This document shows, in pieces, positions 1 to 5,650 of a stretch of 7,840 bases of DNA. Under the pieces are notes generated by a model. The model was not told the DNA's origin and did not search any database. It saw nothing but the letters and a program-made list of their open reading frames with translations. This stretch comes from an uncultured Chitinophagaceae bacterium (GTDB taxonomy: Bacteria; Bacteroidota; Bacteroidia; Chitinophagales; Chitinophagaceae). Numbering within the stretch: the stretch's first letter is position 1; the number at the start of each line of letters is the position of its first letter. The translations under genes were made by a program, and so were the position numbers. Location: positions 1 through 7,840 of the forward strand of contig CAMPGT010000188.1 of assembly GCA_946885665.1 (NCBI GenBank), given 5' to 3'.

Positions 1-137
1 AAGTAATACCGGGCGATAAAATTTAATTCTGTCGTGTCGTACGACACGGGATATTTCGGGGAAATGTTTTGTGCGCTTGCGCTGATGGCCCCGCAACAAT
101 ATAGCAGCAGAAACGCGAAGTAAAATATCCATCTCAT
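1..137 (-). CDS. Secreted protein of unknown function, 5' end only (runs off left edge)
   Basis: An open minus-strand frame starts at an ATG at 137 and continues without a stop to the window edge, giving 45 codons. The first residues, MRWIFYFAFLLLYCCG, followed by AISASAQ, form a typical signal peptide: a short basic start, a hydrophobic core at about residues 3-17 and an A-x-A site before Gln, as is common in Bacteroidota. The mature start reads NISPKYPVSYDTTELNF. A second open frame from an ATG at 132 lacks any export signal and is less likely. The Cys pair at residues 14-15 could be a lipobox, but cleavage after ASA fits better. I do not recognise the family from 45 residues. It lies 16 bp downstream of the small gene ending at 154, so the two may be co-transcribed. 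Confidence 0.6.
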   Translation of the reverse strand, partial: MRWIFYFAFLLLYCCGAISASAQNISPKYPVSYDTTELNFIARYY

Positions 138-153
138 CTTCCAGCTACCCTTG

Positions 154-342
154 TCAACCCAGGCACGCCTGGATATTATTTTTTACTATGCTGGCAGTCT
201 GACCAACAACATAAGTGGATTTATCGCTCAGATATATTTTGCAATTGCGTCCCTCAGAGACAACTTTTACAACCTGCAACGGATTGATGTAGATAGAACT
301 GCCCGGCTCATCCCCGGCTATTTGATAGAAATTCATTGTCAT
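154..342 (-). CDS. Small hypothetical protein (~62 aa), single beta-rich domain
   Basis: The frame encodes a compact soluble protein with no signal peptide or membrane segment. The start at 342 (MTMNFYQIAGDEPG) is chosen because the longer frame requires a TTG at 360; an ATG at 336 is an equally possible start. The central part (IYINPLQVVKVV, then KIYLSDKSTYVV) predicts alternating beta strands followed by a short C-terminal helix. It loosely recalls small beta-fold proteins such as FlbD-like or LytTR-like domains, but no diagnostic motif is visible, so this is only a structural impression. It is followed 16 bp later by the secreted-protein gene on the same strand, and it diverges from the TIR-like gene across about 95 bp. 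Coding status rests on the clean frame, protein-like composition and position. Confidence 0.62.
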   Translation of the reverse strand: MTMNFYQIAGDEPGSSIYINPLQVVKVVSEGRNCKIYLSDKSTYVVGQTASIVKNNIQACLG

Positions 343-437
343 GCGGTCGATTTGTTCCAAAGTTAATTATTATCTGAAAGAGTGCCTTTTGTTGCTACCG
401 GTGAGCGAAACAGTAAAAAAATACTAACTTCTCACTG

Positions 438-1316
438 ATGGCACTCCAACCCGAACGCGTCGAATTCTTCCTGCAGCAAATGGAAGATTCCGCGCCCAAC
501 ACTTTTCGTGGCAACACGGCGCAGTTATTCGAACACCTCGACACCGAGATCAAGGACAATCCCGTGTTCGCGCAATATGAATCATCGAAAGCTAAATGGT
601 TGCAATGGCTGGAAGATATTGAATCGCAGAGTTACGGCACCGACTGGGAAATGCCCACTTCTTTCGAAGACGCGAAGCAGCTCGCCTACGCTGTGTATCG
701 TAAGATCGCCGGCGAAGCCGACAATACCATGTTCCTGTTCACTGTAACGGGAAAGGACAAATTCAGGGAGGCGGTGCAGGAATTCAACCGGCTGTTTCTG
801 CCCCATTTTCGACAGGCGATCACAGACATCAGTAATGCCAACCCGGAGTATGCATCGGCTACCATTCGTAAAGCGCGCGGCAGTACGGTGTTCATCATTC
901 ACGGTCACGATCATGGGCTGAAATCAGAATTGGAACTGTTGCTTACTAACGGCGGGGTGCCTTATGTTGTGCTGCACGAACAGCCCGATAAAGGCAGGAC
1001 GATCATCGACAAACTGTTGGAAGAAAGTGAACGGTCGTCGTTTGCGATCGCTATCCTGTCGCCCGACGACCTTCTCTCTTCCGGCGCCTACCGGGCACGG
1101 CAAAACGTGATCCTGGAGATGGGCTACTTCATCGGACTGCTCGGCAAGGAACGGGTGCGGCTGCTGGTGAAAGGCGACGTTGAAGTTCCATCAGATCTTT
1201 ACGGGATCCTCTACGAGAAATATGACAGTGGCGGCGGCTGGAAAAGCAAACTCGCCAAGGAACTGATAGCAGCGGGCATATTCGTCGACCTGCAGGCAGT
1301 CATCAGCCACTATTGA
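438..1316 (+). CDS. TIR-like nucleotide-binding domain protein (CAP12/Pycsar-effector type)
   Basis: This is a 292-aa cytoplasmic protein in two parts. Residues 1 to about 145 form an N-terminal domain, rich in helix and acidic residues, that I do not recognise. Residues about 149-285 match the TIR-like domain family found in bacterial predicted nucleotide-binding proteins and in CAP12/Pycsar effectors (PF10137 as I recall it). Visible hallmarks are the first strand VFIIHGHD (151-158), the strand FAIAILSPDD (202-211) and the helix RQNVILEMGYFIGLLG (221-236), whose Glu227 is the likely equivalent of the TIR catalytic Glu. Related domains cleave NAD+ when activated by a cyclic nucleotide or other signal in anti-phage defence; that role here is inferred. 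No cyclase, STING or SAVED domain, or other defence gene is next to it, so it is an orphan. It diverges from the small gene at 154-342 and converges on the TfoX-like gene with a 23-bp gap. No convincing promoter is visible. Confidence 0.9.
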   Translation: MALQPERVEFFLQQMEDSAPNTFRGNTAQLFEHLDTEIKDNPVFAQYESSKAKWLQWLEDIESQSYGTDWEMPTSFEDAKQLAYAVYRKIAGEADNTMFLFTVTGKDKFREAVQEFNRLFLPHFRQAITDISNANPEYASATIRKARGSTVFIIHGHDHGLKSELELLLTNGGVPYVVLHEQPDKGRTIIDKLLEESERSSFAIAILSPDDLLSSGAYRARQNVILEMGYFIGLLGKERVRLLVKGDVEVPSDLYGILYEKYDSGGGWKSKLAKELIAAGIFVDLQAVISHY

Positions 1317-1339
1317 TGCGGTAATCCTATAAACCACTT

Positions 1340-1690
1340 TTACCGGCGCTTCTTTTTTGGTGCCGGCAACTGTTTGTTGCACTGCAACGCAAGGTCCACC
1401 CAGTGATGCAACTGCCGCTTCGTCTTTAGCCGCTCCTCGCTTACATAACCAAAGCCCGTCATCGTTCTGCCGATGCGCAGCATGGGATCGAGCGTTTTTT
1501 CGTTTACTGCCTTTTGAAATTCATCCGGAGCGAGCCTTAGCAAAAGACTGTCGGACCTCACCACCACGCACATCTTGCCGCGCACCATAAAACACAATCC
1601 GCCAAACATCTTCTTTTCAACAATGTCATTAATGTTGAAGGCAGTAAGCATTTCCCTGACGCGCGCCGCGAGTTGTTCGTTGTAGGCCAT
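1340..1690 (-). CDS. TfoX N-terminal domain protein (TfoX/Sxy family)
   Basis: This 116-aa protein consists essentially of one TfoX_N domain. Diagnostic features are the KMFGGLCFMVRGKMC segment (27-41), the strand SLLLRLAPDEF (48-58) and the DPMLRIGRTMTGFGYV segment (68-83), which matches the family pattern of Met, Gly-Arg and Gly-aromatic. The C-terminal TfoX helix-hairpin-helix domain is absent, and the protein ends in a basic tail (KKKRR). In gamma-proteobacteria TfoX/Sxy promotes competence gene expression, but single-domain versions are widespread in other phyla and their function is unknown, so competence should not be assumed. The ATG at 1690 is the natural start. A TATCTTTA sequence lies just upstream (1695-1702, minus strand). 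The gene is 41 bp downstream of the iron permease family gene on the same strand and could share its transcript. Confidence 0.92.
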   Translation of the reverse strand: MAYNEQLAARVREMLTAFNINDIVEKKMFGGLCFMVRGKMCVVVRSDSLLLRLAPDEFQKAVNEKTLDPMLRIGRTMTGFGYVSEERLKTKRQLHHWVDLALQCNKQLPAPKKKRR

Positions 1691-1731
1691 AGTCTAAAGA
1701 TACTCGATAGCGATGTTGAACCACGCACGGT

Positions 1732-2214
1732 CTATTTGCTGCGTTCCTTTCTTATCGTTTGCCTCGCGTTCTTTTTGTTCGTGTGATTGGTTTGCGCCTC
1801 ATCAATGGAGTGAGTGGCGAGCACGTCCGATTCCTTTTCTGCCAGGTCCGAAAGTTTCACATAGTACTTCTTCAGCGCGTTCAATTCTTCTTCCGTCAGG
1901 TCCTCTATATCCACAATACGGTTGCTGGCGCCACTGCTCGCCGCTATCAGTTCGTTGAGCTTTATCTGTATAGCCATGGTGTCCTTGTTCTGCGACTGCT
2001 GGATCACAAAGACCATCAGGAAGGTGATAATGGTGGTGCCGGTGTTGATCACCAACTGCCAGGTGTCGGAAAATCCGAAAAGCGGCCCGCTAACGGCCCA
2101 GATGATAACAATGGTAAAGGCGGTAAGAAAAGCTGCGGGCCTGCCCGTGACTTTCGTAACGACGGTGGAAAACCGGTCAAACATTTTGCCGGCCTTTTTT
2201 TTCTTTGTTGGCAT
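1732..2214 (-). CDS. Low-affinity iron permease family membrane protein
   Basis: The 160-aa product starts with a basic stretch (PTKKKKAGK). Two membrane segments follow at about residues 26-47 (AAFLTAFTIVIIWAVSGPLFG) and 53-72 (QLVINTGTTIITFLMVFVIQ). The family signature comes next at 71-90, QQSQNKDTMAIQIKLNELI, and then an acidic helix (IEDLTEEELNALKKYY, 103-118) and a basic Lys/Arg-rich tail. This arrangement fits the bacterial low-affinity iron permease family, PF04120 as I recall it. The name derives from yeast Fet4; iron transport by the much smaller bacterial members is not established. The gene diverges from the manganese catalase across a 150-bp spacer, a setting that would suit common control by metal or oxidative stress, although no operator can be proven. 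The TfoX-like gene follows on the same strand. Confidence 0.92.
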   Translation of the reverse strand: MPTKKKKAGKMFDRFSTVVTKVTGRPAAFLTAFTIVIIWAVSGPLFGFSDTWQLVINTGTTIITFLMVFVIQQSQNKDTMAIQIKLNELIAASSGASNRIVDIEDLTEEELNALKKYYVKLSDLAEKESDVLATHSIDEAQTNHTNKKNARQTIRKERSK

Positions 2215-2249
2215 GTTTTAGTTTTTCACGGGAAGAACTGCAAATGACA

Positions 2250-2263
2250 GGCCGTGGTCGGCC
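2250..2263. promoter_or_regulatory. Short inverted repeat between the divergent permease and catalase genes
   Basis: GGCCG-TGGT-CGGCC is a perfect 5-bp inverted repeat with a 4-base loop, lying in the only non-coding space between the permease start (2214) and the catalase start (2365). Directly after it, TACTTTG at 2266-2272 resembles a Bacteroidota -7 element (TAnnTTTG) with one base missing, read toward the catalase. No clear -33 box accompanies it. The repeat could be a small operator or a chance GC-rich hairpin; it is too short to decide. Confidence 0.2.
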
Positions 2264-2364
2264 GCTACTTTGACTGATCCGGTTAAATACCACTGGTGGA
2301 ACGATATTTTAAAGAGTTAATGACGCTAACGTTTTCAGCATTCATAACCTTTAAAATAACACGT

Positions 2365-3342
2365 ATGTTTTACCATGTAAAGGACCTCCAATTCAATGCG
2401 AGAGTGTCCAAACCGGATCCGGCATTTGCCACATTGCTGCTGGAACAGTTTGGCGGGGCAAATGGGGAATTGGCTGCAGCGATGCGGTATTTTGTTCAGG
2501 CCTTCGGTGCAAGAAATCCCTATCCCGACAAATATGACCTGCTGATGGACATCGCCACCGAAGAGTTCAGTCACCTGGAAATTGTAGGCGCAACGATACA
2601 AATGCTGCTCACCGGCATTAACGGGGATCTAAAAGAAGCCGCAGAAAAATCCGAGATCATGCAGTTGCTCAATGGCAAAACGGCGAAGGAATCATTTATT
2701 CACCAGGCCATGGTGGCCCCGCAGTTCATGGTGGGCAGCGCCGGCGGACCTGCGATAACCAACTGCCAGGGCGTACCGTGGACGGCTGCCTACATCAATG
2801 GCGACGCCACCGGCGAGCTGACTGCCGACCTGCAGTCTGACATCGCCGCTGAGTCGCGCGCGAAGATGGTGTATGAATACCTGCTGCAATTCACTGACGA
2901 TCCCTATGTGAAAGAAACGCTGCGGTTTTTGATGACAAGGGAGGTGGCGCACTTCCAGATGTTCGAAGCGGCGCTGCAAACCATCAAGCCTAACTTTCCG
3001 CCGGGAACACTTCAAAGTGACCCGCGTTACAGTAACCTGTATTTTAATATGTCGAGCGGCGCCACCATCAGGGGACCCTGGAACCAGGGAGAAAGCCCGG
3101 AACTCGGCGAAGCCTGGCAGTTTATTGAAGATCCCATTCAGCATGTGCTGGATACAAACGGCCTACTCGACCAAAAGGCAGAAGGAACAACACGCACCGA
3201 AAAGAAGGTACAGGAAATGAACCAAACATTGGGGCAGGCGCGCAGAGCAACCGTCGACGCGGCCGCACCGATAGGTCCGCAGCAATGGAACTCGCCGATC
3301 GCGGCAGAGGATGTCAAAGGCAAAACGACCAAAAGAAAATAA
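2365..3342 (+). CDS. Manganese catalase (non-haem, dimanganese)
   Basis: The enzyme converts hydrogen peroxide to water and oxygen at a dimanganese centre, protecting the cytoplasm from peroxide. The 325-aa product belongs to the manganese catalase family, a ferritin-like four-helix bundle. The start at 2365 is chosen because the family begins MFYHVK-LQ-NARV-KPDP, exactly as seen here; the open frame extends 23 codons further upstream without matching anything. Expected metal ligands are all present: Glu35 (NGELAAAM), Glu67 and His70 (TEEFSH), Glu163 (AAESRAKMVYEY) and His196 (REVAHFQMF), with Glu193 as the outer-sphere Glu. The Glu163-His196 spacing equals the 33 residues of the Lactobacillus plantarum enzyme. 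The C-terminal tail (about 285-325) is polar and ends in TTKRK. The stop codon overlaps the ATG of the next gene, so the two are probably translated from one message. Confidence 0.96.
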   Translation: MFYHVKDLQFNARVSKPDPAFATLLLEQFGGANGELAAAMRYFVQAFGARNPYPDKYDLLMDIATEEFSHLEIVGATIQMLLTGINGDLKEAAEKSEIMQLLNGKTAKESFIHQAMVAPQFMVGSAGGPAITNCQGVPWTAAYINGDATGELTADLQSDIAAESRAKMVYEYLLQFTDDPYVKETLRFLMTREVAHFQMFEAALQTIKPNFPPGTLQSDPRYSNLYFNMSSGATIRGPWNQGESPELGEAWQFIEDPIQHVLDTNGLLDQKAEGTTRTEKKVQEMNQTLGQARRATVDAAAPIGPQQWNSPIAAEDVKGKTTKRK

Positions 3343-4004
3343 TGGATCAATCGCCAAAGGTTGATATCGTGTATTACACCGATCCGCTCTGCTGCTGGAG
3401 CTGGGCCATGGAAGCGCCATTGACCCGGTTGAAGGAAGAATATGCAGGAAAGATCCGGTGGCGCAATTGTATGGGAGGGCTGATTCCCGACTGGAAGCAT
3501 TTTCGGGATGAAGTGAATCACGTGAGCAGGCCGGCACAGATGGGACCTATTTGGATGGAGGCGGCGCACACAACGGGCACCGCCATCAACAGCACGATAT
3601 GGACAGAAGATCCTCCCACTTCTTCCTATCTGTCGTGCATTGCCGTAAAAAGTGCGGGTTTGCAGTCGCCGGCGGCAGAAGAACAATACCTGCATCAATT
3701 GCGCGCGGCGGTGATGGCCGGCGGGATCAACATATCCTATGAAACGACGCTGGTGCGGCTGGCCCGGGCGTTAAGTGCGGAGCAGCCGGAGCTGCTCGAT
3801 ATACAGTTATTTTGTGACGACCTCAGAAACGGTCGCGGCTCGGAGGCATTCAAAAAGGATCTCCAGGAAGTGCAGCAACTCCAGATTCACCGCTTTCCCA
3901 CCCTGCTGATGAAAAACCCCGGCCGCGCATCTCTGCTGGTTACTGGCTTCCGTCCTTATGAGGTGTTGGCGGCTACCGTCGAAAAAATGCTGGCCGGTCC
4001 ATAG
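3342..4004 (+). CDS. DsbA-family thioredoxin-fold protein (FrnE/YjbH-like)
   Basis: This 220-aa protein has a thioredoxin fold with a helical insertion, as in the cytoplasmic DsbA/FrnE superfamily. The first strand and active-site loop read VDIVYYTDPLCCWSWA (7-22). The TDPLC-x-W-x-W pattern is typical of this branch, but the classical CxxC is changed to Cys17-Cys18-Trp19-Ser20, leaving no Cys three positions after Cys17. The cis-proline loop is HRFPTLLM with Pro186. Extra Cys residues occur at 43, 99 and 158. There is no signal peptide, so it acts in the cytoplasm. The start ATG at 3342 overlaps the TAA of the catalase gene (TAATG), which is why it is preferred to an upstream in-frame ATG at 3285 inside the catalase. 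Coupling to a catalase suggests a role in oxidative or thiol stress, perhaps as a reductase, isomerase or YjbH-like adaptor; this is inference. Confidence 0.87.
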   Translation: MDQSPKVDIVYYTDPLCCWSWAMEAPLTRLKEEYAGKIRWRNCMGGLIPDWKHFRDEVNHVSRPAQMGPIWMEAAHTTGTAINSTIWTEDPPTSSYLSCIAVKSAGLQSPAAEEQYLHQLRAAVMAGGINISYETTLVRLARALSAEQPELLDIQLFCDDLRNGRGSEAFKKDLQEVQQLQIHRFPTLLMKNPGRASLLVTGFRPYEVLAATVEKMLAGP

Positions 4005-4068
4005 AACATCTGCCACGACAAAAGAGTGTCTGGTGTATCACGTGCTGGTGTATACGCTGAGATTTTGA

Positions 4069-4096
4069 TGGCACGCCGCCGCAAAAAAGCGTGCCA
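4069..4096. repeat. Perfect 8-bp inverted repeat (hairpin) downstream of the DsbA-like gene
   Basis: TGGCACGC at 4069-4076 is matched by GCGTGCCA at 4089-4096, with a 12-base loop that contains six A. It lies 65 bp after the DsbA-like stop and 53 bp before the next gene. No T-run follows on the plus strand, so it is not a standard intrinsic terminator; read on the minus strand the T-run sits in the loop. It may act as a transcript-stabilising or attenuating hairpin, or have no function. Confidence 0.4.
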
Positions 4097-4149
4097 CTAC
4101 AATAATCAGCGCGATTGAACGGCACGGATTTTTAGTAAAGATTACGGTC

Positions 4150-4452
4150 ATGTTACCCGTTACCGTGTTACCTATACTCGTACTACCGTTTACTTTCCGC
4201 GAAAAAACCGGCCAGTGTCTAATTCGCCTGCTGCAGCGTGGCGGGCGCCACCTGTTGCGGGTAACCGTAATGGATGGTGAGTTAGAGAAACTGCTGACCG
4301 GCGCCAACACTTTCGAAGTGCGCAATGGTTTTGTTGCTGCTGAATTGTCGCCACAGCCCGGTGCACAGCGTGAACTGCAGTTGGCGATCATTGACGCGCT
4401 CGATGAACATTTCTCAAAGGCTTCACTGCGCGAAAAGTTGGCCCGTTATTGA
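4150..4452 (+). CDS. Hypothetical small protein, 100 aa
   Basis: I do not recognise this gene. Its 100-aa product begins with a moderately hydrophobic stretch (MLPVTVLPILVLPFTF) that predicts beta strands rather than a signal peptide, since no cleavage site or lipobox follows. The middle alternates strands and turns (HLLRVTVMDGELEKLL, NTFEVRNGFVAAEL). It ends in an amphipathic helix (ELQLAIIDALDEHFSKASL). Small alpha/beta proteins of this shape, ending in a helix of the type I--AI-EH-, are common in Bacteroidota but have no known role. The first usable start after the in-frame stop at 4066 is the ATG at 4150. The gene stands alone on the plus strand, after the hairpin at 4069-4096, and converges on the cytochrome gene with a 33-bp gap. 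Confidence 0.65.
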   Translation: MLPVTVLPILVLPFTFREKTGQCLIRLLQRGGRHLLRVTVMDGELEKLLTGANTFEVRNGFVAAELSPQPGAQRELQLAIIDALDEHFSKASLREKLARY

Positions 4453-4485
4453 ACAGGCTTATACAAATAACTTGTTGGATAGTGG

Positions 4486-4878
4486 TCAGTGTCCCAGAAC
4501 TTCTTTCGGTGGCTTTTCGGGCTCTTCGTTTCCGTGGTGGCAGGTAAAGCAGGTTATCCTGTCTTCCTTTTCATTGCCGAAATATTTTTTATTGATACGC
4601 CTGGCCATGCGTATCATGCCACGGGCAATATCCTTGTGCTCATTTTCATCGCTTGCAAAGTCAAGTTTTTTGGGGTCGGTTTTGCTTTTAGCGTGGCAAA
4701 AACTGCACTTTACGCCGAGGGCAGTCTTAAATCCTTTCATGACGAGCTCCAGCTCATCCTCGCTAATGTTCTTATCCAACACCTTCAAATTCTTAAATTT
4801 CGGTTTCTCAGTAAAGCTGAGCGAACAGCAGGCGACAATAATGACGATTAGCGACAAAACAACCATTTTTCTATGCAT
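4486..4878 (-). CDS. Dihaem c-type cytochrome, photosynthetic reaction-centre cytochrome subunit-like
   Basis: The 130-aa exported protein carries two covalent haem motifs, CSFCH (58-62) and CFTCH (110-114). Sequence around them (SEDELELVMKGFKTALGVKC and KKLDFASDENEHKDIARGMIRM) matches the small Bacteroidota cytochromes related to the reaction-centre cytochrome c subunit family. That relation is by fold only and does not imply photosynthesis. Met47, and Met88 or Met91, on the helices before each motif are plausible axial ligands. The N-terminus (MHRKMVVLSLIVIIVACC) is a signal peptide; Cys17 or Cys18 could be a lipidated residue. An ATG at 4866 is an alternative start. The likely role is electron transfer in the periplasm or at the outer membrane; the partner is unknown. 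It lies 57 bp downstream of the cyclophilin gene on the same strand. Confidence 0.9.
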   Translation of the reverse strand: MHRKMVVLSLIVIIVACCSLSFTEKPKFKNLKVLDKNISEDELELVMKGFKTALGVKCSFCHAKSKTDPKKLDFASDENEHKDIARGMIRMARRINKKYFGNEKEDRITCFTCHHGNEEPEKPPKEVLGH

Positions 4879-4935
4879 AAGTGCCAGTTTTTCTGTTGAA
4901 TTTACTGAAATTATCGAAACAGCGCCTGGAAATGC

Positions 4936-5526
4936 CTATTGCAGGCGAAAACGCGTAATGAAGATTTGCGGGGTAAATTGCCCGTTACTTTCGGGTGCGG
5001 CATACATTCGATTGACCACATCCATACCCTTAACTACTTTTCCGAATGCCGCATAGCCTTGCCCGTCAGGATTATTTTCACCGCCAAAGTCATATCCGGG
5101 CTGGTCGCCCACGCAGATAAAAAATTCTGTATTGGCCGTTCCTGGCTCCTGCCGCGCCAGCGACACTGTACCATTGGTATGGGAAAGTTTGGTTTGCGCG
5201 GTGGTTTCGTGTTGAATGCCGGGAATTTTCTGCAATAGATAGTTATTCGTTTTCCAGATGCCGCCCTGGATAATTTCAGATTTTGGCGCGAAAGGCGGCT
5301 GGTCCTCATCCACGAGTACGCGGTAGAAGGATGACTTCTCATAATAACCGGAGTCGATGTACGACAGGAACGCTGCGACGGTTACCGGGGCCTGTTTGGG
5401 ATAGAGTTCAATTTCAATGTCACCGTACTGGGTAGTGATCTCCACATGAGGGTTTCCTGTTTTCTCCGTTCGGCACGCATACGCACTCAGGCACATGATC
5501 AAAAATATTGGAAGCATCCGTTTCAT
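4936..5526 (-). CDS. Cyclophilin-type peptidyl-prolyl cis-trans isomerase, lipoprotein
   Basis: The product (196 aa) isomerises prolyl bonds to assist folding of exported proteins. The start at 5526 (MKRMLPIFLIMCLSAYAC) gives a proper lipoprotein signal with the lipobox AYAC, so Cys18 is the likely lipidated residue; a longer frame from 5565 puts 13 extra residues before it. The cyclophilin domain spans about 27-195. Key segments are YGDIEIELYPKQAPVTV (34-50), FYRV (67-70, holding the catalytic Arg69), IIQGG (85-89), GTVSLAR (119-125), NTEFFICVGDQP (132-143) and FGKVVKGMDVV (161-171). The usual SQFFI is TEFFI here, a common variant, and the Trp of human CypA is not conserved. It is probably anchored in the periplasmic space. 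The cytochrome gene follows 57 bp downstream, and the terminator of the gene further upstream lies between 5605 and 5631, so these two genes form their own unit. Confidence 0.95.
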   Translation of the reverse strand: MKRMLPIFLIMCLSAYACRTEKTGNPHVEITTQYGDIEIELYPKQAPVTVAAFLSYIDSGYYEKSSFYRVLVDEDQPPFAPKSEIIQGGIWKTNNYLLQKIPGIQHETTAQTKLSHTNGTVSLARQEPGTANTEFFICVGDQPGYDFGGENNPDGQGYAAFGKVVKGMDVVNRMYAAPESNGQFTPQIFITRFRLQ

Positions 5527-5604
5527 CGTCCGGTAAGCTAACAAAAGTTGCGTTGATTTCCACATAACCGGTGTTCAGAGTTGGATCATAACACTTTCCA
5601 AAAG

Positions 5605-5631
5605 AGAAACCCCGCAATAGGCGGGGTTTCT
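5605..5631 (-). terminator. Rho-independent terminator of the YD-repeat lipoprotein gene
   Basis: A perfect 11-bp stem, AGAAACCCCGC (5605-5615) with GCGGGGTTTCT (5621-5631), encloses the 5-base loop AATAG. On the minus strand the stem is followed by CTTTTGG, a short T-run. It begins 19 bp after the stop codon of the gene ending at 5651 and lies before the cyclophilin gene start, so it should end the lipoprotein transcript and isolate the cyclophilin/cytochrome pair. Confidence 0.82.
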
Positions 5632-5650
5632 GCATATCTATAAAAGATAT

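Noticed and set aside
1319..1345. CGGTAA/TTACCG inverted repeat between the convergent TIR-like and TfoX-like genes as a two-way terminator
   Set aside because: Only 6 bp of stem with a 15-base loop and no proper T-run; too weak to call.
1759..2247. A 162-codon plus-strand open frame opposite the iron permease family gene
   Set aside because: It is antisense to a gene with strong family motifs and shows no motif of its own.
2296..2364. Upstream extension of the catalase start
   Set aside because: The 23 extra residues match nothing in the family, whose conserved N-terminus begins exactly at the ATG at 2365.
2692..3144. A 150-codon minus-strand frame inside the catalase gene
   Set aside because: It is antisense to the conserved metal-binding half of the catalase and has no recognisable domain.
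3138..3698. A 186-codon minus-strand frame opposite the catalase end and DsbA-like gene
   Set aside because: It is rich in Arg, Cys and His, as expected of a shadow of GC-rich coding sequence, and spans the junction of two real genes.
4325..5056. A 243-codon plus-strand open frame opposite the cytochrome and cyclophilin genes
   Set aside because: It is antisense to two clearly recognisable genes, has a Ser/Phe/Leu-rich composition without domain features, and overlaps the 4150-4452 gene.
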